DNA from: Ctena decussata
Taxonomy: Eukaryota; Mollusca; Bivalvia; Lucinida; Lucinidae
DNA: 64,000 nucleotides
Reading direction: 5' to 3'
Assembly (NCBI GenBank): GCA_963989385.1
Contig: OZ022503.1
Coordinates: forward strand, 70,158,123-70,222,122
The notes below the pieces were generated by a model. That model did not search any database. It was not told the DNA's origin and saw only the letters and a program-made list of their open reading frames with translations. The first letter of the stretch is position 1. Each line of letters starts with the position of its first letter. Both the position numbers and the translations under genes were made by a program. Positions 12,713 through 24,267 of this stretch are shown piece after piece.

Positions 12713-13052
12713 GTAGAATAGCTGGATTTTACCTTTCTTTGTGGCTCTGGGCACTGGAACGCCCAACATCGAAGGCTGATACGGATAGAAACTATTCTGC
12801 AGCAACATGTGTTCAACTTCAGGTCAACATTTTTCTGTTTCTATTTGCACTGTTATCGTTACAGGACTAGTTGCACCCTCTTTTCAAGGTTCACCGCATA
12901 TCAGAAAATACCAGGTTTATCGGATTAGTGATTTTAATTTTACCAGAGACCATTCGCTTGGAAAGAGCAGGGGTAGTCTAGTACCATGTTATGAATGTAA
13001 TGACAGTGATGCACACTTAGAAACTCAAGCGCCAGTGGGTTGCCACTGTTAA
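12713..13052 (+). other. Weak candidate exon region
   Basis: A good-looking acceptor (pyrimidine run ending 'gttacag') at about 12866 precedes an open frame that begins LVAPSFQGSPH and ends CYECNDSDAHLETQAPVGC-H-C with a stop near 13052. It is cysteine-rich but matches no domain that I recognise. A second open stretch at 12704-12820 is also preceded by 'cag', but the two cannot be joined in phase across the 42 bases between them. Most likely chance. Confidence 0.15.
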
Positions 13053-13388
13053 TTGTAACAGAACTTTGATTCTTTTTCTCTCTTTTCGAGAGACCAATGC
13101 ATTGCGTTGTTTCTTTTTTCACCGTCTATTTTGCTGTACCTTGCTCTTTAGCCAGGTTGTGACCATTGTGGAACGGAGAGCTGCAATATGGCATGAGCCA
13201 TGACACGGACCGCTTGTGCGCGAAATCTCATGATGTTGTGAAGATTGATGGAAGATTGAGGTCCCCCGAACCCCCTTACGATAGGGGGAAAATCCCCCTC
13301 TCGTGCTCTCCACACCCCGCTCTCGCACCTTAGGCACTCGCTGCTATCCTCCGCCGGACCAATTTTCACTACACGGCGACGGGCCTGG

Positions 13389-13519
13389 CATCGCGAGCGG
13401 GCCCGAAGGGCCCGCTAGCCCGAAGGGCGGGCTCTTATGGTAGGACATTATAGCGAGCATCGCGAGCGGGCCCGAAGGGCCCGCTAGCCCGAAGGGCGAG
13501 CTCTTATGGTAGGACATTA
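13389..13519. repeat. GC-rich 62-bp tandem duplication with nested hairpins
   Basis: A 62-bp unit at 13389-13450 recurs at 13458-13519 after a 7-base linker. Each unit contains the perfect palindrome-like hairpin GCGGGCCCGAAGGGCCCGC and a second one, AGCCCGAAGGGC. The GC content is strikingly above the surroundings. Confidence 0.85.
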
Positions 13520-14545
13520 GTCAAAAGAAAATGTAGACGATGTTGCATATGTTGCTTCAGAAAATCATCGTTCGATTTCTCGACCTGAATTTACCTCCAT
13601 ATGGGGGCTGCCATTATGATTAAACAGGAAGTTTGATCGATTTCATGGTTGCTATTCTCCGTAGACACAAAGATATGTGTACAGTAGGAGAGAATAGTGG
13701 CCCAGCGTAGGAAGGCTAAAAACATTTTTCTCGAGAAAACATTCGAACGCACTACTTTTTAAAATGGTTAGCAACCGCCACTTCCCCTCTTTGCACCCTC
13801 TTTTAGCCATTAAGTGGTTAAGAAATAGTCAAATAAGCAAACAGAATTTAAAAATAACACACATTTTTCTTTAGCAAACTGTACAGAAACGGCAGACAGC
13901 CTGTAGAAATCTTGTATCGGCGTGTTGAAAATGGCGAAAAATTACCAAGTCCAGTAGGTGCCGAAAAATGAAAAATAGGTGCCTTAAGCGATTTACTTGA
14001 AAGTTTTAATTAGTGCCATCAAATCTGGAATAGAATTTTCTACATATGTGCCAATTTTTGTGAGAATTTATGCTATACCATTTTTTTATGCCAAAATTAA
14101 CTAACTACTTCCGGTTCCAACGACGCTCGAAGATCGAAGGTAGATCGAAAAATGGCTGTGTGTCAACGATTCCGATTTCTTACCGATTTTCCCTCATCTT
14201 TCATCAGTTGATTTACATATTAAATATTCGCTAAACTCAAACGCCAAACACCGACACATAAACTATAATATGCAGAAAAAAAAGATGGTTTTATTCCTTT
14301 ATTATGATAAATGTTATTTAATCCGAATCAGAACATACGCGAATACTTAGACAAATGCTGACAGCTGGCCGTCTTTGTAGAGTACACAAACAGAAACTCA
14401 ACACAGCACTCTTTGAACTCTGTTAAATGACGTCAAAATTTGCCGATGCAAAGATGCCTAAAGTCTGTTTCAGCAAAAATTGGGAAATGGGCAGTTACAT
14501 AACATAATTCTCTAATTGATATTAGCACGTGCCAGCATAATTGCA
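13520..14545. other. No gene recognised
   Basis: No coding feature seen. A stretch at about 14075-14105 ('ccatttttttatgccaaaa') is shared with 35718-35745, indicating an unclassified dispersed repeat. Confidence 0.4.
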
Positions 14546-14547
14546 AT

Positions 14548-14549
<2 letters not shown>

Positions 14550-14609
<60 letters not shown>
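14550..14609. repeat. (AC)n microsatellite
   Basis: About 30 uninterrupted AC dinucleotides. Confidence 0.95.
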
Positions 14610-14611
<2 letters not shown>

Positions 14612-14621
14612 TAGCTCTCAA

Positions 14622-14622
<1 letters not shown>

Positions 14623-14656
<34 letters not shown>
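14623..14656. repeat. (ATCT)n microsatellite
   Basis: About eight uninterrupted ATCT tetranucleotides just after the AC repeat. Confidence 0.95.
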
Positions 14657-14657
<1 letters not shown>

Positions 14658-14766
14658 CCAGACTCCCTTTAAAATCCAAGATTGTCAGGAATCGCAGAAA
14701 TGTACCCTATAAATAATGTGTAATAGTACCATGCAATTGTGGAATGTGCCGAAGCCAATTTAAGTA

Positions 14767-15012
14767 ACCCCCCCCCCCCCCCCCACCCCCTACACACACA
14801 CACTCCACTGATTCTTGTTATATGTCTCACAGGGTCGTTGTTTTGCCAAATGTTTCTAAGCTGTATAGGTTTGCGCGTGTGTGACGGAGGGAGAGTGGTT
14901 GAGACACTCTGTCGTCCCAGCAGCGAAGGTTGGAGTAGACCATGTGGAATCTGTGTTTCTGGGTACCTGACCGAGCCTACTTCCCCCCCCCCCCCCCCCC
15001 CCCCCCACCCCG
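14767..15012. repeat. Two poly-C tracts
   Basis: C-runs at about 14767-14783 and 14983-15006. They create a proline-rich open frame across the interval that is not credible as a gene. Confidence 0.85.
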
Positions 15013-15167
15013 ACCAAAATTCTTAATAACATTTTGGGGATTTCTTAAGGAAGTCCGCGTTCCGTCATTTTGTGTCCCTATGAACCCCATGTAAATAATT
15101 TTTATTTTGTAAATATTTTACTGCCTACCGACCCTATTTCAAATTTCTTTGTAACCTGAAACATGCA

Positions 15168-15563
15168 TGAGCCACGACCCGACATAACCAACAAAGTGGC
15201 ATGTGCGCCTATCGAAGACTCAGATCAGCCTGGGCATCCGCCCAGTCTGGTCTGAGTCTTCGCTGTCAGCATGAAGCTAGCTTGGACCCTTAGCTACCAT
15301 TTTAGCGCATAGCAAAGACTCTGATCAGACCTGGCGGATGCCTAGGCTGATCTGAGTCTTAGCGGGCATACGCCACTTTGTTGGTTTTGTCGTGTCGCAC
15401 AGTCTGATCAGAGTCTTCGCTGTCAGCATGGAGCTAGCTTGGAGCCTTGGCCACACTTTTAGCGCATAGCAAAGATTCTGATCAGACCTGGCGGATGCCT
15501 AGGCTGATCTGAGTCTTTGCGGGCGCATACGCCACTTTGTTGGTTTTGTCGTTTCGCTGCTCA
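15168..15563. mobile_element. Foldback MITE, TGAGCC family, with duplicated right half
   Basis: The left end TGAGCCACGACCCGAC is followed by the usual core. The right half occurs twice in tandem, about 15243-15398 and 15399-15563, each containing 'agcatagcaaaga' -like and 'ctggcggatgcctaggctga' blocks and each ending in a copy of 'gttggttttgtcgt'. This suggests slippage or unequal exchange within the element. Confidence 0.75.
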
Positions 15564-15718
15564 CATATTTTTTTCGGCCAAAACAGATAAATGTAGGCCA
15601 GCTTGCATGCACTGACCAAATTTTGCATAACCGCAGAGTTGTCTGGGAGGAGATTATGTTTTTTAATGGTATAAAAGAGACTTTGCTGGCTCCGCTTCAA
15701 AGTCTTCGCCCCCCTCAC

Positions 15719-15737
15719 CCCCCCCCCCCCCCCCCCA
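15719..15737. repeat. Poly-C tract
   Basis: A C-run of about 18 with flanking short C-rich motifs; it generates spurious proline-rich or glycine-rich frames on the two strands. Confidence 0.8.
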
Positions 15738-16148
15738 CCCCGCTCCAACCCCTCCTCCCCCTGTCCGTACCCCTCTTGCCAATCGTCGAAACAGAAACTG
15801 TGCACTATGACGACAAAGTTATTGGTCCTGTGTGATTTTGGAAAAGTTCAAATCCTGTTATTTTTTTTTTCAAAGCCCTAGGTGCTAAATCTGTTTTTTC
15901 CCCGCAATATCCGTCAATCAGACGTTCAACACGAGGATCGTCCGAGTAAAGGCACAGCGGTTCAGTAATGCTTAGGTCAGATGAGAATGTTCCACGAGTG
16001 GTCCCGGACCCTTAGGATTTGGACAGTCGATGGGCGTTGTGGTCTATGGGAAGTCCGCACGAAATCACCCTTGTCACATGTATACGGGCGCTCGCTTTTT
16101 TTTTTAGATTGTTTACGCTATATAGGCCACGGGATTGCAAGAACCAGT

Positions 16149-17723
16149 CCCAGATAGCATGCCTACGTTGGGCCAACGTTGGCTTAAGGTGGTCAGTTTG
16201 GTTGGGCCAACGTTGGATGCCAACGTTGGGCCAACGTAACTTTGCTCATCGGGCGAACGTTGAGCCAACGGTTGGCTCAACGTTGGCCCAACGTTGTAAG
16301 ATTTTTCCTGCAACGTTGGGCGAACGTTGCGCCAACATATATGGCTTACAATCAGCCAACGCAAAAATTTCACTTTGTGTCAAGTTGTGCCACCTTAAAC
16401 CAACATATACTTTGAAATAAAACAAATTCCTCCCTTTCTGCGAGCATCCAGTAAAAGTAACTAAATCCATGACCACAAAGAAGAGTCAGCGATTTAAACG
16501 TATACTGACTTTTAAATGCAATCCCAAATACACAATTCTGCGAATCGCTGATCACTTAATGCGTTTTTTATACTTTACGACTAAAATCAGCCTGCGCATA
16601 TGCACCTTCTTATGATATTATATCCTCTTCGCTTACACATTCAATCTGCCTGATGAATCCTGGTTAATCAAATGTGAAGCTTAATTTCACCTTGCGCAGT
16701 TGTGCAGGCTGATTTGAGTACATATGCCTACAGTCGATTTTCGCGCGAAGACATTCGGGCTGAAATGTATTAAGCTAAACTCGCAAAAAAATCAAATACA
16801 ATCAAATACAATCTGCTTGAATTGAAGTATTTAATATGACTTTGAGCGTACGTTTATATTTTCCTATTCTAAGAACACAATCTTTGCTCCTCCAAGCCCT
16901 AGTTATGTTTAGCACTTGGTTTGTTAAATCCTTCTGGTACATCTGAAAGTCATTAATAACAGAAGTACTGACAACTTAATTGCTGAATGGGGATCGTTTC
17001 CTTGGTAACCAGACCTTGCTCGTGATTAAATTGAAGTAATCAAGACTCCTTGCTGTGTGATCGATATTTACTCACAGAGCTTCACTTTTCTATGTACCTA
17101 GTTCAGATATTGTACATAACCAAAGCTTATGATTAATATTATCATTATGCCTAAATCTGTATTGCCAAAATTCATAATCTTTTCATAGAATTATTAGTAC
17201 ATGCTAGTCAAAGTCAGAGCATGCAACACCAAGACAAATAGTAATACATAAAAATAAATGAACAAATAGTAAGAAGTCCATTTAATGATAATTATGATAC
17301 TGAGTAGTTGAATGATACATATACTTTATATAAAAATTAAATTGACAAATACATATTCATTTCTAATTATCATTGAAACCTGGTGTTCAATTCCCCACGC
17401 TAACCCAACGTTGGGCCAACGTAACTCAGCCAACGTAAAACTTAGCAAAATTTATACGCATGTGCAAACGTTGGCCCAACGTTGGCTGACCGTTTAATGG
17501 CCGACAAACTTTTTTACAAAAAATGTACACAGCATGCTATAAAATAAAGTTTTAACCAGCATAGGTTGAAGTATAATTAATTCCTGTGTTCCTAGAGCAA
17601 AAATACACCCAGCTGTTGTAACGTTGGGCCAACGTTGGGCCAACGTTATACTCCCAACGCCAACGCTCAGCCAACGGCGACACCTTATGCCAACGTTGGC
17701 CCAACGTTGGCATGCTATCTGGG
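16149..17723. mobile_element. AACGTT-palindrome DNA element
   Basis: Terminal inverted repeats begin CCCAGATAGCATGCC at 16149 and end GGCATGCTATCTGGG at 17723. Both ends continue into clusters of the palindromic motif CCAACGTTGG / GGGCCAACGTT (16165-16363 and 17619-17715), and a third cluster lies at 17402-17490. The central 1 kb is AT-rich and has no transposase. Short frames such as those reading NVGPT-type repeats are products of the palindromes. It looks like a non-autonomous DNA transposon whose subterminal region is made of repeated palindromes. Confidence 0.75.
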
Positions 17724-18014
17724 GTATGAGTATGTTTTGTGTGAGTATGGTTTGTGTGGTAGAGGGTAGTAGGTTAAGGGGGTGAGGGTGGAGGCACCCC
17801 GATAAAAATGAAAACTGACTCTGACGCGAATAGCTCAGCTAAACTCATGGCTCAGACCACATGAATGATACTGTATCGCTCACCCAACTCTACACTTTTC
17901 TATTCCTCGCATAACCTAACATAAACAGGGTCTGCTTCAATCCTGTTTGTTGGGCAAATACAAATAAAAAGGCTCAAGGCTACCCTAATAATCAAAGACA
18001 AGGTTGAAAACATT

Positions 18015-18480
18015 ATCGACGTCTTTACAATGTCGTTCATCACAAATAATGAGAAACAGTGTTCATACAGGCACACTACGTCAACGACACGTCAAAAAGA
18101 CGTCGATACAACGGTATGATACTTAATCTACGCCTATACAACGTTGTTCGTCACAAATAATGAGAAACAGTGTTCATACAGGAACATGACGTGGAAACAC
18201 GCCGGAAAGACGTCGATGCAACGTTGTTAATCACAAATAATGGCAAACAGTTTTTATACAGGCTCACTACGTCGAAAACACGTCAAAAAGAAATCGATGC
18301 AACGTTACTATCCTTAATTGACGTCTATAGAACGTTGTTCATCACAAATAATAAGAAACGGTGTTCATACGGGCTAACTGCATCGAAAAAACGTCGGAAA
18401 TAAGTCCATGCGCACCGTTATGACCCTTTTTCGACGTCAATACATATCGTTGCTTCGACGTCGGTACAACGTTATCTTGT
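18015..18480. repeat. Tandem repeat with ACGTC motifs, four units
   Basis: The marker 'cacaaataatgagaaacagt' or a variant recurs at 18041, 18152, 18232 and 18343, giving alternating spacings of 111, 80 and 111 bases. Between markers are repeated 'acgtc' and 'caacgtt' motifs. No coding function is supported. Confidence 0.8.
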
Positions 18481-18627
18481 CTATGTGTGCATGCTGAGTT
18501 AAAAGAAGAACCAAAAAAAAAAACATCAACAGCTAGCAGAGGCAGCAATATATATGGAGGGGATTCGTTACCAAAATTAAAAGGTAAAAAGTATGAGGTG
18601 ACGTTTTACCGGTACAATAATTCAAAG

Positions 18628-19568
18628 AGGTGCTGTTTTACTATAAATCTATGAGTTGCCCGTTTACTATAAAATCCCTATTTTGTGATATCACAAATTC
18701 CATTCTATTTTGTGATATCACAAATTCTATTTTGTGATTTCACTAAATATTTTGAGATATCACAAATTCCATTTTGTGATATCACAAATTCTGTTTTGTG
18801 ATATCACAAAATATGTCATGATATCACAAAATAGAAAGAGTGATATATCACAAAATCATCATGATTTTTTGATGTCACAAAATAGATTTTATGAATTCAA
18901 ATATTCGATTTTGTGATATCAAGAATTATATTTGGTGAATTACAAAATCATAAGGATTTTATGATATCACAAAATCAATTTTGTCATATCAAGAAATCGA
19001 ATTAGTGATATCAAAACATTTATTTGTAATATCGCAAAATCAAATGTATTTATTGATGTCACATATTCGATTTTGTGATATCACAAAAAAGAGATTATAT
19101 GTGATATCACAAAATCTTATTGATTTTGTGATATCATGAAATCTTTTTAAGATATCACAAAATCGTTTAGGTTGTTTTTTTTTTTTTTGTTTGCATGGGA
19201 GTCATTATTTCGATAGAAAATTTAACACATTTATCGATATCACAATCTTTTTTTTATATAAAAAAAATGCTTTGATTTTGTAATATCACAAATTGTATTT
19301 TGTTATATCACAAAATACATTTTTGATATCATAAAATGAGCCTGTTTTTATGATATCACAAAACAGAATTTGCGATATCACTAAATCTATTTTTTTCATA
19401 TTACAAAATAGTATTTGTGATATCACAAAATCTATTTTGTGATATCACAAAATGAAGCTTATTTTGTGATTTCAAAAAATGTATTTTGTGATATCACAAA
19501 ATCAAATTTGTGATATCAAATAGAATAAATAATATCAAAAATGGTGATTTTATAGTAAAACGGTGCCT
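18628..19568. mobile_element. GATATC palindrome-array element, copy A
   Basis: The body is a dense series of imperfect copies of the palindrome TTTTGTGATATCACAAAA spaced about 20-30 bases apart. Ends are inverted: AGGTGCTGTTTTACTATAAA at 18628 and TTTATAGTAAAACGGTGCCT ending 19568. Almost any two segments can pair, so the whole element can fold in many registers. No protein is encoded; the short frames rich in MISQN/DITKS are translations of the palindrome. A smaller relative with similar ends lies at 61859-62092. Confidence 0.75.
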
Positions 19569-19599
19569 CATATAAATCCCCTTTTTGTGAGATCGAAAT

Positions 19600-21140
19600 G
19601 TGATATCATTATTTCAAATACGTAATATAACATTATTATTTTGTGATATCACTAATTGTTATGTGAAATAACTAATTCAATTAAGTGATATCATAAAATC
19701 GATTTTGCAATAACACTTATTGTTATTTGATTTTATTAAATCGACTATGTGATGTGTCAAAATCGATATTGTGGTATCACTTATTAGAAATGAATAAGTG
19801 AAATCACAAAATAAAATTTGTTACAACACAAAGTCAATTTAATGATATCACTGAATAGATTTTGATACATAAAAAAGGATATGATTTTGTGATATCAATA
19901 ATTTAGTTTGTAATATTACTAATTCGATTAAGTGATATCATAAAATAGCTGTGATTTAGTGATTTAATTTTAGTGATATCACTTAATCAATTTTGTGATA
20001 TCAAAAATTGATTTTTTGATATCACTAAATAGATTGAGTGGTATCATAATAATAAGTGATATCCCAAAATAATAAGTGATATCACATATTCAAAAGAGTG
20101 ATATCACAAAATTGATGTTGTTACATGGATTATAGCTATCATAAAATGTGAATAAGTGATATCACAAAATTGGATAATTGGTTTTGTTGCTTTTACGTCT
20201 GCGGTAAACAGCTATGGTCATGTTGTGAGGGTCAGTTACTCTAATCACACTATATATTCTTAGTCAGGCTTAGATCGCCTAAGCAGTTAACAAGTACTAA
20301 GTGCACAAACTTTCCCCAGTAACTGACAACTGCTCTATGTGATTCAGCGGAAGGCGAAACAAAAGTATGGTGCCGGACCGAGTACTGAATCCAGGACCTC
20401 TTGTTGTTGAGTCAGACACGCTACAGACTGCACGACACGGCCCGGCTCTAAGTGATCACTAATCGAATTAGTGATATCATAAAATACAATCTGTGATATC
20501 ACAAAATCATATTCACTTTTTAAAGATCATAAAATCTTTTAAACGATATCACTAAATTGATTTGTGATGTCACCAATTTCAGTTTATATCATCTATTCAT
20601 TTCTATTTATTTCACTCAATCCATTTGGAGATATCATTTAATCAGTTTTGTAAAATCACTAGATCTGTTAAGTTATATAGCATTATAATAAGTGATTTCA
20701 CAAAATAAAATGTGATATCACATATTCGAGATAGTGATATCACAAAATCAATAAAGTGATATCACGAACTTGGTTGTGTTATATCACTAATAGAAATAGT
20801 GTTATCACAATATCGAATAAGTGATATCACAAAATCTGTGCTATTTAGTAATATCTTTTATTCAAAAAAGTGATATCACAAAATCGAATGAGTTATATCA
20901 CAATAATGGCTTTTGTGATATCTCTATATCACAGCTATTTAGTGATATCACTAAATTGAATAAGTCATATCACCAAATGGAAAATAAGAGATATCACAAA
21001 ATCATATCCCGTTTTTGATATCATTCATCCATTTGATATCACAAATTTCATTTTTGAAATAGCACTAATTTGATTTAGTGATATCACATAATAATAAGTA
21101 ATTTCACAAAATATTATTCGAAATAGTGATTTCACAAATT
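19600..21140. repeat. GATATC palindrome array, second block
   Basis: Continues the same TGATATCA-type palindromes as 18628-19568, more degenerate and interrupted by a SINE at about 20172-20449. No terminal inverted repeat could be assigned, so this may be a tandem expansion or a decayed second element. Confidence 0.75.
20172..20449 (-). mobile_element. tRNA-derived SINE inside the palindrome array
   Basis: This block lacks the GATATC palindrome and breaks the array. On the minus strand it starts AGAGCCGGGCCGTGTCGTGC, continues through an A-box-like segment and an 'acaacaagaggtcctggatt' block typical of tRNA-derived invertebrate SINE heads, then a unique body. The left (tail) boundary is approximate. 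Confidence 0.55.
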
Positions 21141-21299
21141 CAATCAATATTACAAATAATGACAAGTATTGTCAGAAGACAATAAAGCGCTACTCTTGGG
21201 AGCTTGACTTTAACAAGCGCTAGTTTAATATGGACAATACCGGCCAAATGAAATGAGATCAACTGAAGAGTCAGAAGAATTTAGAAACAGTTCTCCTTT

Positions 21300-21790
21300 G
21301 AATAATTCAAACCTCTAAGATATTGCCAAAGATAAGACAATATCAGTGAAATATAGGTCACAGTGACCAAGAAAAGACATGAGGCCAATCACTATATCTG
21401 AATGTACCATTATACCAAATCAAGTCATGAAATAGTGTTATAGATATTGGCTTAATCACTGAGGTATAGTTCACACTTATCTAAATTAGTATGAGGTCAC
21501 TCTGAGAGTCAGCCCAATGCATTAACCCAAGTATGATGCGAATCTATAAAACAGTGTTAAAGATACTGACTAAAATCAGTGGACCATGAAATATAGGTCA
21601 CACTGACCTAAAATAAGTATGAGGTCACTCACAGTACCAGCCCAAACCAGGAACCCAAGTATAATGCAAATCCCTGAAATTGTGATAGAAATATGAAGCA
21701 AAAATCATTGGACTATGAACAAGAGGTCACTGTGACCTACTGTAAGTCTGAGATCAAACATCAAGTCATACTGAGTCATTATCTGAAGCA
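21300..21790. repeat. Degenerate tandem repeat with GGTCAC motifs
   Basis: Diverged units of roughly 145 bases contain 'aggtcacagtgacc'-type palindromes and 'atgaggtcact'. It resembles an old, decayed version of the array elements elsewhere in the window. Confidence 0.5.
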
Positions 21791-23030
21791 ATCATGTTGA
21801 CTTCATACATCAAATAGTCTTCAAGATACAAGGCAAAATCATTGGACAATGAAATACAGGTCATTGTGACTTTAACTTACTTTCAGGTAGCAGTCAAACA
21901 TCTGGTCCTACTTACTTATTATCTGAAGCTATCATGTGCATTCATTACAACAACAATTAGTAATAATATCGATTGGCTTTATTGCTCATTATAACATGAT
22001 GTATCAGTTCTTTATTACAGCAAATTCAGTATAACTTCAAAATGTTGGGGAACAAAATTGCCATCATTGTAAAGAAGGTCCACCATACCACTCTTATAAT
22101 CCCCCCCCCCCCCCCCCACCCCACACACACACACAATCCTGCCCTGATGGGTGATGTTGTTCACTATTTTAGGAATAGTGCATGTGCCCACTGAATTTGT
22201 GACATTGTTTCCTAAACACAGAAAATTTTATACTTTATAACAGTCAAAAGTGGTGGGTTTGGGGATTTAACATTGAATAAAATATTTTTATATTCATTTA
22301 TATCTAATCTGCCCATAGTAGAAAATGACTGATGTGTCCATATATTAACAGTAAATGTGGTATTTTCTTAGTTTGGCCATTATGAGTAACTCTGACCACT
22401 TATTTAAATGCAAACAAAAGTATGACCTTTAAGTGGAAGCACAATATTCTGCTTTAATACTGCAAAAGGTGGTGAACTTTAGTGAAATACTCTAACAGAC
22501 AAATAATGCAATACATTTTTTTCTCAATTTTTACACATACAGGTGATCCTGACAGCTTATTTAAACTGACTTAGCTGAGATCTTGAAGTTTAAACAGAAG
22601 CATTGAATTTTGCTATTATTCATTGATAGGTACATTATGGTTAACTTTCTAAGAGAAATTACCATACAGAATCTCAAGCTGGATTTCTGCACTTAGATTT
22701 GTCAATATTTCAATTTTTTTCCTCGGTTTTAAAAACAAAAGTGACCATGTAAACTTACTTGAACCAACTTTAGAAGTATTGAAGTTTGGAGAGGTACTGA
22801 AACCTTCCAGCAGAAATGCCCATGGATATAGAAAAATTTAAGCAGAATCATTTATGCCTTTAAATGTGTCAAAATTTATATTTTGCTTAAATTTCAATGA
22901 TGATGTTTTCGTGTCAAGTAGTGAAGTGTGAGGGCTGCCCCTTTCTTGGGTTGTGGTGTTGTCCAAATGTTTAAGTCCATTTGGATGAACTGGTATATAC
23001 AGACAGGGTAATTTAAATAGCTGTCATGTT
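21790..23030. other. No gene recognised
   Basis: AT-rich sequence with a poly-C and (AC) tract at about 22101-22134 and no supported gene. Confidence 0.4.
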
Positions 23031-23039
23031 AAAGTGAGG

Positions 23040-23217
23040 AGGCCCGGTAGCTCAGTAGGTTTAGCACTGGCCTGCTGATCTAGCAGTCCTGGATTCGAAA
23101 CCCACTGGAGGTGGGAATTTCCGACCGTGAACAAGGTTCCATATCTTTCAATTTATTAAGTTTGATTTTACAGACTCAAACTGTAACAGGAAATAAAAAA
23201 GAAAAGAAAGAAATACA
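23040..23217 (+). mobile_element. tRNA-derived SINE
   Basis: The head GGCCCGGTAGCTCAGTAGG contains a good A-box (TAGCTCAGTAGG), and a B-box-like GGATTCGAAAC follows at the right distance. The 3' end does not pair with the 5' end as a tRNA acceptor stem would, and an A-rich tail follows after about 100 further bases. This supports a SINE rather than a tRNA gene. Confidence 0.65.
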
Positions 23218-23259
23218 GAAACTCTATTAGGGACGAGTCATTTATTATCAGGTGGGGGG

Positions 23260-24012
23260 TGGGGGGGGGGGGGGTTACATTTAGGGGGGGGGGGGGTCGG
23301 AATTTTTTTTGGTGATGTACTGGGGGGGTCGGAAATCAAAAAGCCTTGGAGTAGGGGGGGTCATATATTTTATTAGGCATATTGGGGGGGTCAGAATTCT
23401 TCCATCAGTCTTCATTTTTAAAAAATGTCTCAGCTTCTGGGGGGCAAAGCCCCCCATACCCCCCATTACTCCTAAAATTTCAGACTCTTTCCTTTCAAAC
23501 TCAAAAGTTTTAGACATTTATGATAATGTGGGTCAAAACTTGGGCAGCTTCATATCCAAAAGCAGATCTTTTCATTCATTTGCTAGAAGAACAGAATGAA
23601 AATGTTAAAAATCATGTCAAGTAGATGATTTTGTTCTCAATTGAATTCAGTGCCAGCATTTGTGATATTAGCTCTCCAGGTGCCTTTTCATCAGCAAAAC
23701 TATTGTGGCTTCTGGGGGCGCAGGGCTGCGTCCCCAGACCACCACCACCCAGAGGCCCAATTAATATAATAAGCATAATTATTAGCATTCGACATACAGA
23801 TTTCTGGATGCCCATTATAAAGCAGAAAGAAAATGCAAGAAATGCAGACAAAGTTTAAACAGACCATGATTAATTAACCCTTTAGAACAAGAAAATGTTC
23901 TTTGTGTTTCATAAAGGTTTGGATTGAGGTCAGTCTGACATGCTGTGTATGTGAATGTGAAGGGTATCTGGGAATGGGGGATGGGGGGGGGGGTCATGAA
24001 AAATTTTGTCAC
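23260..24012. repeat. Left interior of the Harbinger-like element, G-rich subterminal repeats
   Basis: Several poly-G runs followed by 'tcgga' or 'tcaga' recur at 23285, 23323, 23355 and 23385. The minus and plus frames over them are glycine- or proline-rich artefacts. Two C- or G-rich blocks at 23700-23750 also lack gene character. Confidence 0.65.
24008..24012. other. Target site duplication, left (GTCAC)
   Basis: GTCAC lies directly before the 5' LTR and again directly after the 3' LTR at 33411-33415. Five bases is the usual duplication for Ty3/Gypsy integrases. Confidence 0.9.
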
Positions 24013-24267
24013 TGATGTGTTATTGACATTGACAGCCACCGATTCTGGCATCTTGAGAAACCTTTAGTTTTATCTTTTCCCACGCATATAATCTAGACCA
24101 CCAGGAAAGCCTGCTGACCATGCCTCTCGGATACTTTTAGAAATCACTTATGTTCTGGACGCCTTACTGTATGCATGTTAACTTGTAAATAAAGTATATC
24201 AGAAACTATAGTTCTGTATTACTGAACCCAATCATTATTAACAAATAGTAATAGTAATTACATTACA
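24013..24267 (+). repeat. 5' LTR
   Basis: 255 bp, starting TGATGTGTTATTGACATTGA and ending ATTACATTACA. A polyadenylation signal AATAAA is at 24188-24193. No mismatch with the 3' LTR was seen on reading both. No convincing TATA box was identified. Confidence 0.95.

Noticed and set aside
14739..15835. Proline- or glycine-rich small proteins
   Set aside because: They are produced by poly-C/poly-G tracts and differ in frame on the two strands.
16019..16476. Overlapping open frames reading repeated NVGPT/QRWANV peptides
   Set aside because: They are translations of CCAACGTTGG palindromes on both strands, with no independent coding evidence.
18628..21140. CRISPR-like or cis-acting origin array
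   Set aside because: Repeats are palindromic and degenerate, spacers are not of constant length, and the surroundings are eukaryotic transposons.
23041..23113. tRNA gene at the head of the SINE
   Set aside because: A- and B-box-like motifs are present, but the 5' and 3' ends do not form an acceptor stem and the anticodon arm cannot be folded with a normal seven-base loop and T33.
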